Shown: positions 26,056 to 33,986 of the stretch, one piece after another
How positions within the stretch are numbered: position 1 is the first letter of the stretch
How the letters are laid out: the number at the start of each line of letters is the position of its first letter
From: Atopobium sp. UBA1382
GTDB taxonomy: Bacteria > Actinomycetota > Coriobacteriia > Coriobacteriales > Atopobiaceae
Length of the DNA: 64,000 nt
Direction: 5' to 3'
Assembly: GCA_002305805.1 (NCBI GenBank)
Contig: DBQY01000008.1
Location: 384-64,383, forward strand
Program-made: the position numbers and the translations under genes
Notes under the pieces: generated by a model
The model's input: the letters and a program-made list of their open reading frames with translations, nothing else
Database searches by the model: none
Told to the model about the DNA's origin: nothing

Positions 26056-27422
26056 TGAGTCGTCGCAACTTCCTCTTCGTGGCGGCCGCGCTGGGAGCCG
26101 GCGCGCTCCTGGGCGGCTGCACGGGCGGGGAGGATGACGCCGCGCCGACGACGGGCGCCCCGGTTGGCGCCCCAATGGAGGAGGATGCCATGGCCGGCGA
26201 GAGAACCATAACCGTGGCCTGCGGGGAAGCGGTGGTCACCTATGAGCTCAACGACAGCGCGGCGTCCGAGGGGCTGCTCGCCCAGCTGCCGCTGGCGCTG
26301 GAGGTCGAGGACTTCTCGGACAACGAGAAGGTCTTCTACCCGCCCGAGGAGCTCGACGTGACGGATGCGCCGCTCGCCGAGACGGGCGAGGCGGGGACGC
26401 TCGCGTACTATGCCCCGTGGGGCGACGTGGTGATGTTCTACGGGTCCTTCTCGCCCAATGGCGCGCTCTACGAGCTGGGACGAGCAGTGGACGGCATGGA
26501 TGCGATCGCCGGGCTCAGCGGCGCGATCGAGGTCTCCTCTGCCGGTTCCGCGACGAGTGCGTCCACGGTCTACTTCACGCGCGACATCAGCGCCGAGGGG
26601 CTTCTCTCCGTCTGGCACGCGCTCGGCGCGACGCCCTCCGGCAACGTGGCCGTCAAGCTCTCGACCGGCGAGCCGGGCGGGCACAACTTCCTCTCGCCGG
26701 GCCTGATCGCCGACCTGGTCCACGAGGTGGGCGGCACGATAGTGGAGTGCAACACGGCCTACGGCGGACAGCGCGGCTCCACCGAGAGCCACCTGCGCGC
26801 TGCGGTCGACCACGGCTTCACCGCGATTGCCGACGTCGACATCATGGACGCGGACGGCTCGATGAGCCTACCCGTCACGGGCGGGGCCCATCTCACCGAG
26901 GACCTCGTGGGTGCGCACCTTGCGGACTACGACTACGTTCTCAGCCTCGCGCACTTCAAGGGCCACGCGATGGGCGGCTTCGGCGGCGCCGTCAAGAACT
27001 GCTCCATCGGCATCGCATCGCGCGAGGGCAAGATGCTCATCCACAGCGCCGGTGCGTCGACCACGGGCTGGGGCAGCCCCGCGCAGGACGACTTCCTCGA
27101 GTCCATGGCCGAGGCGGCCAAGGCGGTGTCTGACCATTTTGGCGGCGTGGGCGGCAACATGGCCTACGTCAACGTGATGAACCGGCTCTCGGTGGACTGC
27201 GACTGCGACTCGCACCCGGCAGAGCCCGACATGGCCGACATCGGCATCCTGGCGTCGCTCGACCCGGTTGCGCTCGACCGCGCCTGCGTGGACCTGGTCT
27301 ACGCGGCCGACGACGGCGCCTCGCTCGTGGAGCGCATGGAGAGCCGCAACGGCGCGCACACGCTCGAGCACGCCGAGGCCATCGGGCTGGGATCACAGAG
27401 CTACGAGCTTGTGGAGCTGTAG
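26052..27422 (+). CDS. Lipoprotein with fused cyclophilin-like and DUF362 domains
   Basis: A 456-residue exported protein. The N-terminus has a twin-arginine-like SRRNFLFVAAA and a lipobox ending LGGC. After a linker comes a cyclophilin-like domain (about residues 50-165: VACGEAVVTYELNDSAAS, PPEELDVTDAPLAETGEAG, GDVVMFYGSFSPNGALYELG). The remainder is DUF362 (VKLSTGEPGGHNF, NTAYGGQRGST, LAHFKGHAMGGFGGAVKN, ILASLDPVALDRA), a domain often linked to Fe-S or redox proteins. VDCDCDSHP may bind metal. Such a fusion suggests a surface redox enzyme, but the reaction is unknown. Confidence 0.88.
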   Translation: MMSRRNFLFVAAALGAGALLGGCTGGEDDAAPTTGAPVGAPMEEDAMAGERTITVACGEAVVTYELNDSAASEGLLAQLPLALEVEDFSDNEKVFYPPEELDVTDAPLAETGEAGTLAYYAPWGDVVMFYGSFSPNGALYELGRAVDGMDAIAGLSGAIEVSSAGSATSASTVYFTRDISAEGLLSVWHALGATPSGNVAVKLSTGEPGGHNFLSPGLIADLVHEVGGTIVECNTAYGGQRGSTESHLRAAVDHGFTAIADVDIMDADGSMSLPVTGGAHLTEDLVGAHLADYDYVLSLAHFKGHAMGGFGGAVKNCSIGIASREGKMLIHSAGASTTGWGSPAQDDFLESMAEAAKAVSDHFGGVGGNMAYVNVMNRLSVDCDCDSHPAEPDMADIGILASLDPVALDRACVDLVYAADDGASLVERMESRNGAHTLEHAEAIGLGSQSYELVEL

Positions 27423-27460
27423 GGACATCAGGACGCCTCCTGAGGAGAGGGGAAAAGAAC

Positions 27461-28096
27461 ATGCTGACGAGAAGGAACCTGCTCCATGCCGCCGCGATGG
27501 CGGCGGTGACGATGCTCGCGGGGTGCTCCGGGGCGCGTGGCGATGACGTCGACGACGCCGTGACGCCCGACCAGACGGTGCCCGTTGAGGACACTGCTGT
27601 CGGGGGCGTTCCTGCCGGGGACGGCGCCGTGCTCGTGGCGTACTTCTCCGCCACCGGCAACACCGAGGAGATTGCGAGCGCTGTCGCCGAGCGCCTCGGG
27701 GCGGACGCCTTTGCCATCGAGGCTGCCGAGCCCTACACCGACGCCGACCTGGACTACAACGACTCCTCCAGCCGCACGAGCACCGAGCGCGCCGACGCGC
27801 GGCCCGAGCTCGCGCAGGTCACGCCCGACGGGTGGGGCGACTACCAGACCGTTTTTCTCGGCTACCCCATCTGGTGGGGCGAGGCGGCCTGGCCGCTGCG
27901 CACCTTCGCGGAGGGCAACGACTTCGCGGGCAAGATCGTGGTGCCGTTCTGCACGAGTGCGTCTTCGGGCATCGGGGACAGCGGCGCGGCCTTGGCGGAG
28001 CTCGCCGGCGGCGGCGACTGGCGGGACGGCGAGCGCTTCTCGGCGGGCGCGATCGACGACGCCGCGGCCTGGGTGGACGGCCTGGGCCTGGCGTAG
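27461..28096 (+). CDS. Membrane-anchored flavodoxin-like lipoprotein
   Basis: A 211-residue protein with an N-terminal TRRNLLHAAAMAAVTML signal ending in a lipobox LAGC, then a flavodoxin domain. FMN phosphate is bound by the loop YFSATGNTEEIA near residue 63; aromatic residues near the isoalloxazine ring lie in GYPIWWGEAAW. The ending FCTSASSGIGDSG matches secreted flavodoxins. It follows the DUF362 lipoprotein by 38 bases, so an extracytoplasmic electron-transfer pair is plausible. Confidence 0.9.
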   Translation: MLTRRNLLHAAAMAAVTMLAGCSGARGDDVDDAVTPDQTVPVEDTAVGGVPAGDGAVLVAYFSATGNTEEIASAVAERLGADAFAIEAAEPYTDADLDYNDSSSRTSTERADARPELAQVTPDGWGDYQTVFLGYPIWWGEAAWPLRTFAEGNDFAGKIVVPFCTSASSGIGDSGAALAELAGGGDWRDGERFSAGAIDDAAAWVDGLGLA

Positions 28097-28147
28097 GGTC
28101 CGGGTGGCAAGGTCCCTTTCGTCCCGAAAACGAGGAAGGATAATGAC

Positions 28148-28642
28148 ATGACCGAAGTCGGAAGCAGAAAGAGGCTCGTCGCGTACTTCTCTGCGAGCGG
28201 GGTCACGGCGCGCGCGGCGAGGGCGCTCGCGCAGGCGGCTGGCGCCGACCTCTTTGAGATCGTGCCCGAGGAGCCCTACACGACGGCCGACCTCGACTGG
28301 CGCAACCGGCGCAGCCGCAGCTCGCTTGAGGATAGGGACCCCTCCGCGCGTCCGGCGGTGGAGGGCCGCGTGGACAACATGGACGCCTACGACACGGTCT
28401 TTGTGGGCTACCCCATCTGGTGGGGGCACGAGCCGGCGATCGTGGACACGTTCCTGGGGCAGTACGACTTCTCGGGTAAGACCGTGGTGCCGTTCGCGAC
28501 CTCGGGAGGCTCGGGTGCGGGCGGGTCGGACCGCAGGCTGCGCTCGGCGTGTCCCACGGCCGGCGTGCTGCTGTCCGCCAAGCTCGTGAACGGCATGGGC
28601 GAGGGCGCGCTCGGCGCCTGGGCCGCGTCCGTCGCTCGGTAG
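28148..28642 (+). CDS. Cytoplasmic flavodoxin
   Basis: A 164-residue flavodoxin without signal peptide. The FMN-phosphate loop is YFSASGVTARAA, and GYPIWWGHEPAIVDTFL with TSGGSGAGGSDRR forms the flavin pocket. It resembles the preceding lipoprotein flavodoxin, suggesting local duplication with loss or gain of the export signal. The ATG at 28148 follows GAGGAAGG. Confidence 0.9.
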   Translation: MTEVGSRKRLVAYFSASGVTARAARALAQAAGADLFEIVPEEPYTTADLDWRNRRSRSSLEDRDPSARPAVEGRVDNMDAYDTVFVGYPIWWGHEPAIVDTFLGQYDFSGKTVVPFATSGGSGAGGSDRRLRSACPTAGVLLSAKLVNGMGEGALGAWAASVAR

Positions 28643-28656
28643 CACGGAGGTTGCCG

Positions 28657-28863
28657 ATGAGAATCCTGATACTGCAGGGGAGTCCCAACCGGGACGGGTC
28701 CACGGCCTTGCTCGCGGAGGAGTTCTCGCGGGGGGGCGCGGCGGGCGGGCCACGAGGTGGAGCGCGTCGACGTGGCACATGCGGGCGTGCGTGCGGCACG
28801 CCGGGCATGACACGCGCCTCGCGGCACCTGCGCGAGGCGTTTGAGCTGGGCGCGTCGCTCTGA
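28657..28863 (+). pseudogene. NADPH-dependent FMN reductase remnant, frameshifted
   Basis: The first 22 residues (MRILILQGSPNRDGSTALLA) are the FMN-binding start of the NADPH-dependent FMN reductase/iron-sulfur flavoprotein family. At a run of seven G (28730-28736) the frame is lost. Removing one G restores family-like sequence (RAGHEVERVDVAHAGVRA), but the rest of the about 180-residue domain is missing or rearranged. It has a ribosome-binding site (CGGAGG) and lies in the flavodoxin cluster. Confidence 0.82.
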
Positions 28864-28912
28864 CGTGGCGATGGCCCCGCGGGGCCTATGGAGACGAGGG
28901 GGAGAGGACAAC

Positions 28913-30010
28913 ATGGAATATCGGGCGCTGCCTCATGGTGGCGAGAAGATCAGCGTGATCGGACTGGGGTCGGCGGGGCTTCACAACGCGAGCGACGCCG
29001 AGGTCGAGCGCACCATCGACGAGGCGGTGGACGCGGGGGTCAACCACTTCGACTTCATCCCCAGCGAGTCGCGCCCGCTTGCGGCGATGGGACGCGCGCT
29101 GCGCCGCCACCGCGCCGACGTGCACGTTCAGGTGCACATCGGGGCGCTCTACGGGAGCGGCGCCTACGGCTGGACCACCGACGCCAAGCCTGCCATCGCA
29201 GAGTTCGAGCAGCGCCTGACAGCCATCGGCACCGACTACGCCGACTTCGGCTTCATCCACTGCATCGACGAGGACGCCGACCTCGACCGCGTGATGAACG
29301 GGGGCATCTGGGACTACGCCCAGGCCCGCCACGTCGACGGCACGATCCGCCACCTGGCGTTCTCCACGCACAGTCCGCACATCGCGCGGCGGCTCATCGC
29401 CATGGGCGCCTTCGACCTGGCGATGTTCAGTCTGAACCCCATGTACGACTACACCGACGAGTCCGAGTACGGCAAGGGCGAGGCGGCGGACCGCATGGAG
29501 CTGCTGCGCGAGTTCGAGCGCGCCGGGATAGGCGTGAGCGTGATGAAGCCGTTTGCCGGCGGCCAGCTGCTCGACGCGGCCCAGTCGCCCTTCGGGCGGG
29601 CGCTCACGCGCACCCAGTGCATCCAGTATGCGCTCGACAAACCGGGCGTGGTGACGGTGCTGCCGGGCGTCCACGGGCTCGACGACCTGCGAGACCTGCT
29701 CGGCTACCTCGACGCCACGCTCGAGGAGCGCGACTACTCCGAGCTCGCGAGCATGGCCCCGCAGTCGCGCGAGGCGCGCTGCGTGTACTGCAACCACTGC
29801 CAGCCCTGCCCGGTTGGCATCCAGGTGGGCCTGGTCAACAAGTACTACGACCTCGCCCGCGTCGGCGACGAGCTTGCGGCGGAGCACTACCGCAACCTCG
29901 AGCGCCATGCGGGGGAGTGCGTGGGGTGCGGCCACTGCGACTCTCGCTGTCCCTTCGGCGTGACGCAGTCCGCGCGCATGCGCGAGATCGCCGCGTACTT
30001 CGGCATGTGA
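28913..30010 (+). CDS. Aldo/keto reductase with C-terminal ferredoxin-type 4Fe-4S domain
   Basis: A 365-residue protein. An aldo/keto reductase barrel covers the first 290 residues (KISVIGLGSAGLHN, then a loop where the usual catalytic Asp-Tyr are replaced by FIPSESRP). The C-terminal CVYCNHCQPCPVGI and CVGCGHCDSRCPFGV hold 4Fe-4S cluster cysteines. Such proteins are frequent in anaerobes. Loss of the standard tetrad suggests a changed redox role. The ATG at 28913 follows GAGGGGGAGAGG. Confidence 0.9.
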   Translation: MEYRALPHGGEKISVIGLGSAGLHNASDAEVERTIDEAVDAGVNHFDFIPSESRPLAAMGRALRRHRADVHVQVHIGALYGSGAYGWTTDAKPAIAEFEQRLTAIGTDYADFGFIHCIDEDADLDRVMNGGIWDYAQARHVDGTIRHLAFSTHSPHIARRLIAMGAFDLAMFSLNPMYDYTDESEYGKGEAADRMELLREFERAGIGVSVMKPFAGGQLLDAAQSPFGRALTRTQCIQYALDKPGVVTVLPGVHGLDDLRDLLGYLDATLEERDYSELASMAPQSREARCVYCNHCQPCPVGIQVGLVNKYYDLARVGDELAAEHYRNLERHAGECVGCGHCDSRCPFGVTQSARMREIAAYFGM

Positions 30011-30061
30011 CGCGGGCGAGAGGGGCCGGGCGGCGGAGGTGTCGTCTCGGCCCTTGTCGCA

Positions 30062-30496
30062 CTATCCAGCCTTGACGAGTCCTTCGAGCCGAGCGTCAAG
30101 ATCTGCGAGCGAGGTCTGCTCGAGGCGCTCCTCGAGCGCCGCCTGAGCCGCGCTGAGCTCGGTGTCGAGCACCGCATGGACGTTGCGTCCCACGGGGCAC
30201 GCGGGGTTGGGCGTGGAGTGGAAGTCAAAGAGCGATCCCCCCACACTTCCCACCGCGCGAAATACGTCCAGCAGCGTGATCTTCTCGGCCGGGCGTGCGA
30301 GCGTGGTCCCGCCGACGCCCGACTCCACGCGCACGAGTCCGGCCTCCTTGAGCTGCCCGAGCGTGCGGCGTATGACCACGGGGTTCACGCCCACGCTCTC
30401 TGCGATGAAGCCCGAGGTGACCTTGCGCTCGGGGGAGAAGTGCGCCACGCACAGGAGCGCGTGCGCGGCGATGGTGAAGCGTGTCGAGATCTGCAT
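30062..30496 (-). CDS. Rrf2 family transcriptional repressor
   Basis: A 144-residue Rrf2 protein of the YwnA type. The winged helix is seen in STRFTIAAHALLCVAHF, TSGFIAESVGVNPVVIRRTLGQ and the wing VESGVGGTTLA. The only cysteines are Cys near residue 16 and one in NPACPVG, so no Fe-S cluster site is obvious. It is divergent from an NAD(P)-binding oxidoreductase gene and three copies of a GTTGTAA-type palindrome lie between them. The start is ATG 30496; a longer in-frame version would cover the operators. Confidence 0.9.
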   Translation of the reverse strand: MQISTRFTIAAHALLCVAHFSPERKVTSGFIAESVGVNPVVIRRTLGQLKEAGLVRVESGVGGTTLARPAEKITLLDVFRAVGSVGGSLFDFHSTPNPACPVGRNVHAVLDTELSAAQAALEERLEQTSLADLDARLEGLVKAG

Positions 30497-30524
30497 GGAG
30501 CCCCTTCTCGCTCTGTCGTATATC

Positions 30525-30653
30525 GTTGTAAATATATCAGTTACAACATGGAGGAACCGTGGAGACGGACCGTATTTGCTGTAACTATTGACATTACAAC
30601 TCAGGCGATGTTCAATCTGTGCCGTCAAGAGTTGTAATCATAGTGATTACAAC
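30525..30653. promoter_or_regulatory. Three GTTGTAA-type operators and a TTGACA promoter
   Basis: Site 1: GTTGTAA (30525-30531) and TTACAAC (30541-30547). Site 2: CTGTAA (30579-30584) to TTACAAC (30594-30600), imperfect, containing TTGACA (30588-30593). Site 3: GTTGTAATCA (30631-30640) and TGATTACAAC (30644-30653), a perfect 10-bp palindrome. TTGACA with TTCAAT 17 bases on could drive the rightward gene. The sites probably bind the divergently encoded Rrf2 repressor. Confidence 0.8.
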
Positions 30654-30703
30654 AAACGAGAGCGGTGCGTTTCGACGGACGCGCCAGAAGGAGGAGAAGC
30701 ACC

Positions 30704-31339
30704 ATGAAGATCGCAGTCGTATGCGCCAACGGCAAGGCAGGCCAGCTCATCGTTCGCGAGGCTGTGGGGCGCGGCCACGACGTCACTGCCGTCGTGCGCG
30801 GCGAGAACCGAAGCGCGGCCCCGAGCGTCATCCAGAAGGACCTCTTCGACCTCACCGCCGCCGACCTCGCCGGCTTCGACGTGGTCATCGACGCCTTTGG
30901 CGCCTGGACGCCCGAGACCCTGCCGCAGCACTCCACCTCGCTCAGGCACCTCTGCGACGCGCTGTCCGGCACCGAAGCGCGCCTGCTCGTGGTGGGTGGC
31001 GCCGGCAGCCTGTACGTCAACCCCGAGCACACCGTGCAGGTGAAGGACGGCGCGGACTTCCCGGCCGAGTTCAGGCCCCTGGCCGAGGCGCAGGGAAGGG
31101 CCCTCGAGGAGCTGCGCGAGCGTGACGACGTGCGCTGGACCTTCGTCTCCCCGGCGGGCGACTTCCAGGCCGAGGGACCGCGCACCGGTGCCTACATCCT
31201 CGGCGGCGAGGAGCTCACGCTGAGCGAGGACGGCGTCTCCGAGATCAGCTACGCCGACTACGCCATCGCCATGGTCGACGAGGCCGAGCGCACTGACGGG
31301 GCGCACGTGGGCAGGCGCATCTCGGTCGTTCGCCGCTAG
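30704..31339 (+). CDS. NAD(P)-binding oxidoreductase (atypical SDR, NmrA-like)
   Basis: A 211-residue Rossmann protein. The N-terminal KIAVVCANGKAGQLIVREA is the dinucleotide-binding loop in the variant form of NAD(P)H-binding YwnB/HSCARG-like proteins. Further segments are VVIDAFGAW, LLVVGGAGSLYVN and TFVSPAGDFQAEG. YwnB-type genes are commonly paired with YwnA-type Rrf2 repressors, as here. The substrate is unknown; a role in thiol or electrophile stress is possible. The ATG at 30704 follows AGGAGGAG. Confidence 0.88.
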   Translation: MKIAVVCANGKAGQLIVREAVGRGHDVTAVVRGENRSAAPSVIQKDLFDLTAADLAGFDVVIDAFGAWTPETLPQHSTSLRHLCDALSGTEARLLVVGGAGSLYVNPEHTVQVKDGADFPAEFRPLAEAQGRALEELRERDDVRWTFVSPAGDFQAEGPRTGAYILGGEELTLSEDGVSEISYADYAIAMVDEAERTDGAHVGRRISVVRR

Positions 31340-31395
31340 GCGCTGTGGCGGCGGCGCCCCTCGTGCGCGCCGCCGCCATGACGGGCCTTACGTTT

Positions 31396-31465
31396 GCCGA
31401 GTGTGCACATGCGGAGAAAAACAAGTCCGTGGGGACCTGTTTTTCGCTACATGTGCACACTCGGC
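31396..31465. repeat. Intergenic long hairpin, locus F
   Basis: GCCGAGTGTGCACATG (31396-31411) and CATGTGCACACTCGGC (31450-31465) are perfect 16-bp arms. The inside continues to pair (GAGAAAAACA with TGTTTTTCGC, then GTCC with GGAC), so the 70 bases form almost one continuous hairpin around GTGG. It lies in the gap between two convergent genes and could stop transcription both ways. Confidence 0.78.
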
Positions 31466-31511
31466 GTCATACCGGCCGGGCGGAGCGGGGTCCCGCCCCT
31501 CCCGCGCGGGC

Positions 31512-32393
31512 CTACTGTCGCAGGCTCTCCAGGAACAGGCTCATCGCGCGCGAGGGCGTCGCGGCGCGCTTCCAGACCACGTCGATGATGGAGACCGCGG
31601 GAGGGTAGAGCAGGCGGAAGACGAGGCCGCTGCCCGGCCCGGCAGGCGTGAGCCCCTCGAGGGTGAGCATGCGGCCCATGCCCTCCTGCACGAGCAGCGC
31701 GGCGTTGAAGGAGAGGTTGTAGGTCGCCGCGACCTCGATGCCCTCGCCGTCGTTCCCGAACCATGTCGCGAGGGGCCCCGTGAGGCGCTCTCCCGTCCAC
31801 GATCGCTCCGGCATGACGAGCGGGCCCTCGGCGAGGTCGGCGGGCGAAATCACCTCGCGATCGACGAGCGGGTCATCCGCGCGCATGACGACGCCCCATG
31901 CGTCGCTGAGCGGCAGCCTCAGGTGCGCGTGGCGCTCGTCGTCGGGATACGACATGAGTACGGCAAGGTCGTCGAGGCCGTGCTCCAGCCGCTCCATCAG
32001 GTCGGTCGCCACGGCGCTGTGCAGGTGGAATCGAACGTCCGGGTAGCGCTGGCGGAAGGCGCTCACGTGCCGGGCGATGAGGCGCATGCTCGCGCTCTCG
32101 CCCGCCCCGATGTGGATGTCGCCGGCCACGATGTCGTCGCCGTGCGAGAAGTCCGCCGAGGTCTGGTCTGCCAGGCTCACGATCTCCTGTGCGCGTCTGC
32201 GCAGGTAGAGACCCTTCTCGGTGGGTCGCACGCTGCGGCTGTGGCGCTCGAGCAGCTCGCATCCAAGCTCGCGCTCGAGTGCGGCGATCTGGCGCGAGAG
32301 CGCCGGCTGCGTGACGTGCAGCTCCTCGGCGGCGCGCGACATGGTGCCCCACTCGCAGACGGCCAGGTAGTAGCGCAGGGACCTAAGCTCCAC
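31512..32393 (-). CDS. LysR family transcriptional regulator
   Basis: A 293-residue LysR protein. The N-terminal helix-turn-helix (RSLRYYLAVCEWGTMSRAA, ELHVTQPALSRQIAALE) covers residues 3-60. The periplasmic-binding-like effector domain follows. The start is GTG at 32393, preceded by GAGGAA. It is divergent from the cyclophilin-like/aldo-keto reductase/CMD-cupin operon, with a LysR-type palindrome in between, and probably controls it. Confidence 0.93.
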   Translation of the reverse strand: MELRSLRYYLAVCEWGTMSRAAEELHVTQPALSRQIAALERELGCELLERHSRSVRPTEKGLYLRRRAQEIVSLADQTSADFSHGDDIVAGDIHIGAGESASMRLIARHVSAFRQRYPDVRFHLHSAVATDLMERLEHGLDDLAVLMSYPDDERHAHLRLPLSDAWGVVMRADDPLVDREVISPADLAEGPLVMPERSWTGERLTGPLATWFGNDGEGIEVAATYNLSFNAALLVQEGMGRMLTLEGLTPAGPGSGLVFRLLYPPAVSIIDVVWKRAATPSRAMSLFLESLRQ

Positions 32394-32432
32394 GGTTCCT
32401 CCCGAGCGGCTCGCAATATATAAGGAAAACTC

Positions 32433-32454
32433 ATACTGCGATATAGAGTATAAT
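32433..32454. promoter_or_regulatory. LysR-type binding site with overlapping -10
   Basis: ATACT (32433-32437) and AGTAT (32447-32451) form an interrupted palindrome of the T-N11-A type used by LysR proteins. It overlaps a consensus TATAAT (32449-32454) that would serve the rightward operon. The local sequence is strikingly AT-rich. Confidence 0.65.
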
Positions 32455-32524
32455 CAATTGTATTCTTTTGCGCTCGGGGCCACACTGAGGTCAGGCAATC
32501 GAGACCCGACGAGGGGAGGCATCC

Positions 32525-32914
32525 GTGGGGAGGGGAATCGTCGTGCGCCTGGGCGACGTCACCGTGCGCGCCCTGCTCAACGACACCCCCGCAGCCCGTG
32601 CGCTTGCAGAGCACCTTCCCCTGACCCTGCGCATGTGCGTCTCGACCGTGGGGTGCTGCGGCGCACTGCCCTTCTCGCTTCCCGCCGACCCCGCGCTCGT
32701 GCACCGGGGCTGGACGGACGGGGACCTCAACTACAACCCGGCGGGCGGTTGGCTCGCGATCTTCTTTGACGACGAGAGAAACTCCATGCGCTACGGCGGC
32801 CAGCTCACCATCGGGCGCGTCGAGGGCCCGCTCGAGCCGCTGCGCGCGCTCGAAGGCCGGATCGACGCCCTCATCGAGACGGACGAACGCCGGGTCATCC
32901 CGGAGACGAACTAG
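32525..32914 (+). CDS. Stand-alone cyclophilin-like fold protein
   Basis: A 129-residue cytoplasmic protein with the cyclophilin-like domain also seen in the lipoprotein at 26052. Matching points are the VTVRALLNDTPAARALAEHLP opening, here shortened, then PAGGWLAIFFDDERNSM and LTIGRVEGPLEPL. Two adjacent cysteines (STVGCCGALPF) replace the acidic strand of the fused version. No peptidyl-prolyl isomerase activity has been established for the family. The GTG at 32525 follows GGGGAGG. Confidence 0.82.
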   Translation: MGRGIVVRLGDVTVRALLNDTPAARALAEHLPLTLRMCVSTVGCCGALPFSLPADPALVHRGWTDGDLNYNPAGGWLAIFFDDERNSMRYGGQLTIGRVEGPLEPLRALEGRIDALIETDERRVIPETN

Positions 32915-32924
32915 GGAGGAAGAC

Positions 32925-33941
32925 ATGAAGTACACGAAACTCGGCCACTCCGGCATCGAGGTCAGCCGCATCTGCCTGGGCGGCATGAGCTTCGGCGTCC
33001 CCACGCCGGACCACCACCAGTGGACCATCGACCCCGACGAGTCCCGTGCTGTCATCGCCCGCGCGCTCGAGCAGGGCGTGAACTTCATCGACACGGCTAA
33101 CTGCTACGCGGACGGAACGAGTGAGGAGTACATCGGCGCCGCCCTGCATGAGCTCGGCGTGGCGCGCGACAAGGTGGTGCTGGCGAGCAAGGTCTACTTC
33201 AACGAGGGACGCCTCTCGGCCGCCGCCATCGAGCGCGAGATCGAGGGCACGCTGCGCCGCCTTGGCACGGACTACCTCGACCTCTACATCATCCACCGCT
33301 TTGACTACGACACGCCGATCGAGGAGACCATGGAGGCGCTCGACCGCCTCGTGCGCGCCGGCAAGGTGCGCGCGATCGGCGCGAGCGCGATGTACGCCTA
33401 CCAGCTCCACAACATGCAGGTCGCGGCCGAGAAGAACGGCTGGACCAAGTTCACGTCCATGCAGTGCCACTACAACCTGCTCTACCGCGAGGACGAGCGC
33501 GAGATGATTCCCGTCTGCCGCCAGTACGACATGGCGCTCACGCCCTACAGCCCGCTCGCCTCGGGCTACCTCTGTCGCCCCACGTGGGACTCCGACTCCG
33601 TGCGCAGCCGCACCGACCAGGTGATGGTGAACAAGTACGACGCCGCGCGCGACAATGACATGAAGATCGTGACGCGCGTGGCCGAGGTCGCCGAGCGGCA
33701 CGAGGTGCCGATGTCGCGCGTCGCGCTCGCGTGGCACTGGGCGCGCGGGGTGGAGGCGCCGATCGTGGGCTGCTCGCGCCCCGAGCGCGTGGACGACGCC
33801 GTGGCCGCGCTCGATGTGGAGCTCTCTGCCGAGGAGCTGGCCTATCTCGAGGAGCCCTACGTGGCCCACGAGCTCGTGGGGCCGCTGGGTCGCCCCGGCG
33901 AGAAGCCCCTCGCCGGCACGACGGACCCCAACGCAAAGTAA
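32925..33941 (+). CDS. Aldo/keto reductase
   Basis: A 338-residue NADPH-dependent reductase of the YajO/Tas group. The catalytic tetrad is intact: Asp and Tyr in FIDTANCYADG, Lys in VVLASKVYFNEG, His in IIHRFD. The phosphate-binding segment is VGCSRPERVDDA. It is a close paralogue of the enzyme at 43906, with long shared stretches. It lies 10 bases after the cyclophilin-like gene in the LysR-controlled operon. Confidence 0.95.
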   Translation: MKYTKLGHSGIEVSRICLGGMSFGVPTPDHHQWTIDPDESRAVIARALEQGVNFIDTANCYADGTSEEYIGAALHELGVARDKVVLASKVYFNEGRLSAAAIEREIEGTLRRLGTDYLDLYIIHRFDYDTPIEETMEALDRLVRAGKVRAIGASAMYAYQLHNMQVAAEKNGWTKFTSMQCHYNLLYREDEREMIPVCRQYDMALTPYSPLASGYLCRPTWDSDSVRSRTDQVMVNKYDAARDNDMKIVTRVAEVAERHEVPMSRVALAWHWARGVEAPIVGCSRPERVDDAVAALDVELSAEELAYLEEPYVAHELVGPLGRPGEKPLAGTTDPNAK

Positions 33942-33986
33942 GGAAGGCGCCGGGGAGGAAGGCCCCGGGGCGAGGAGGGAGAAAAA

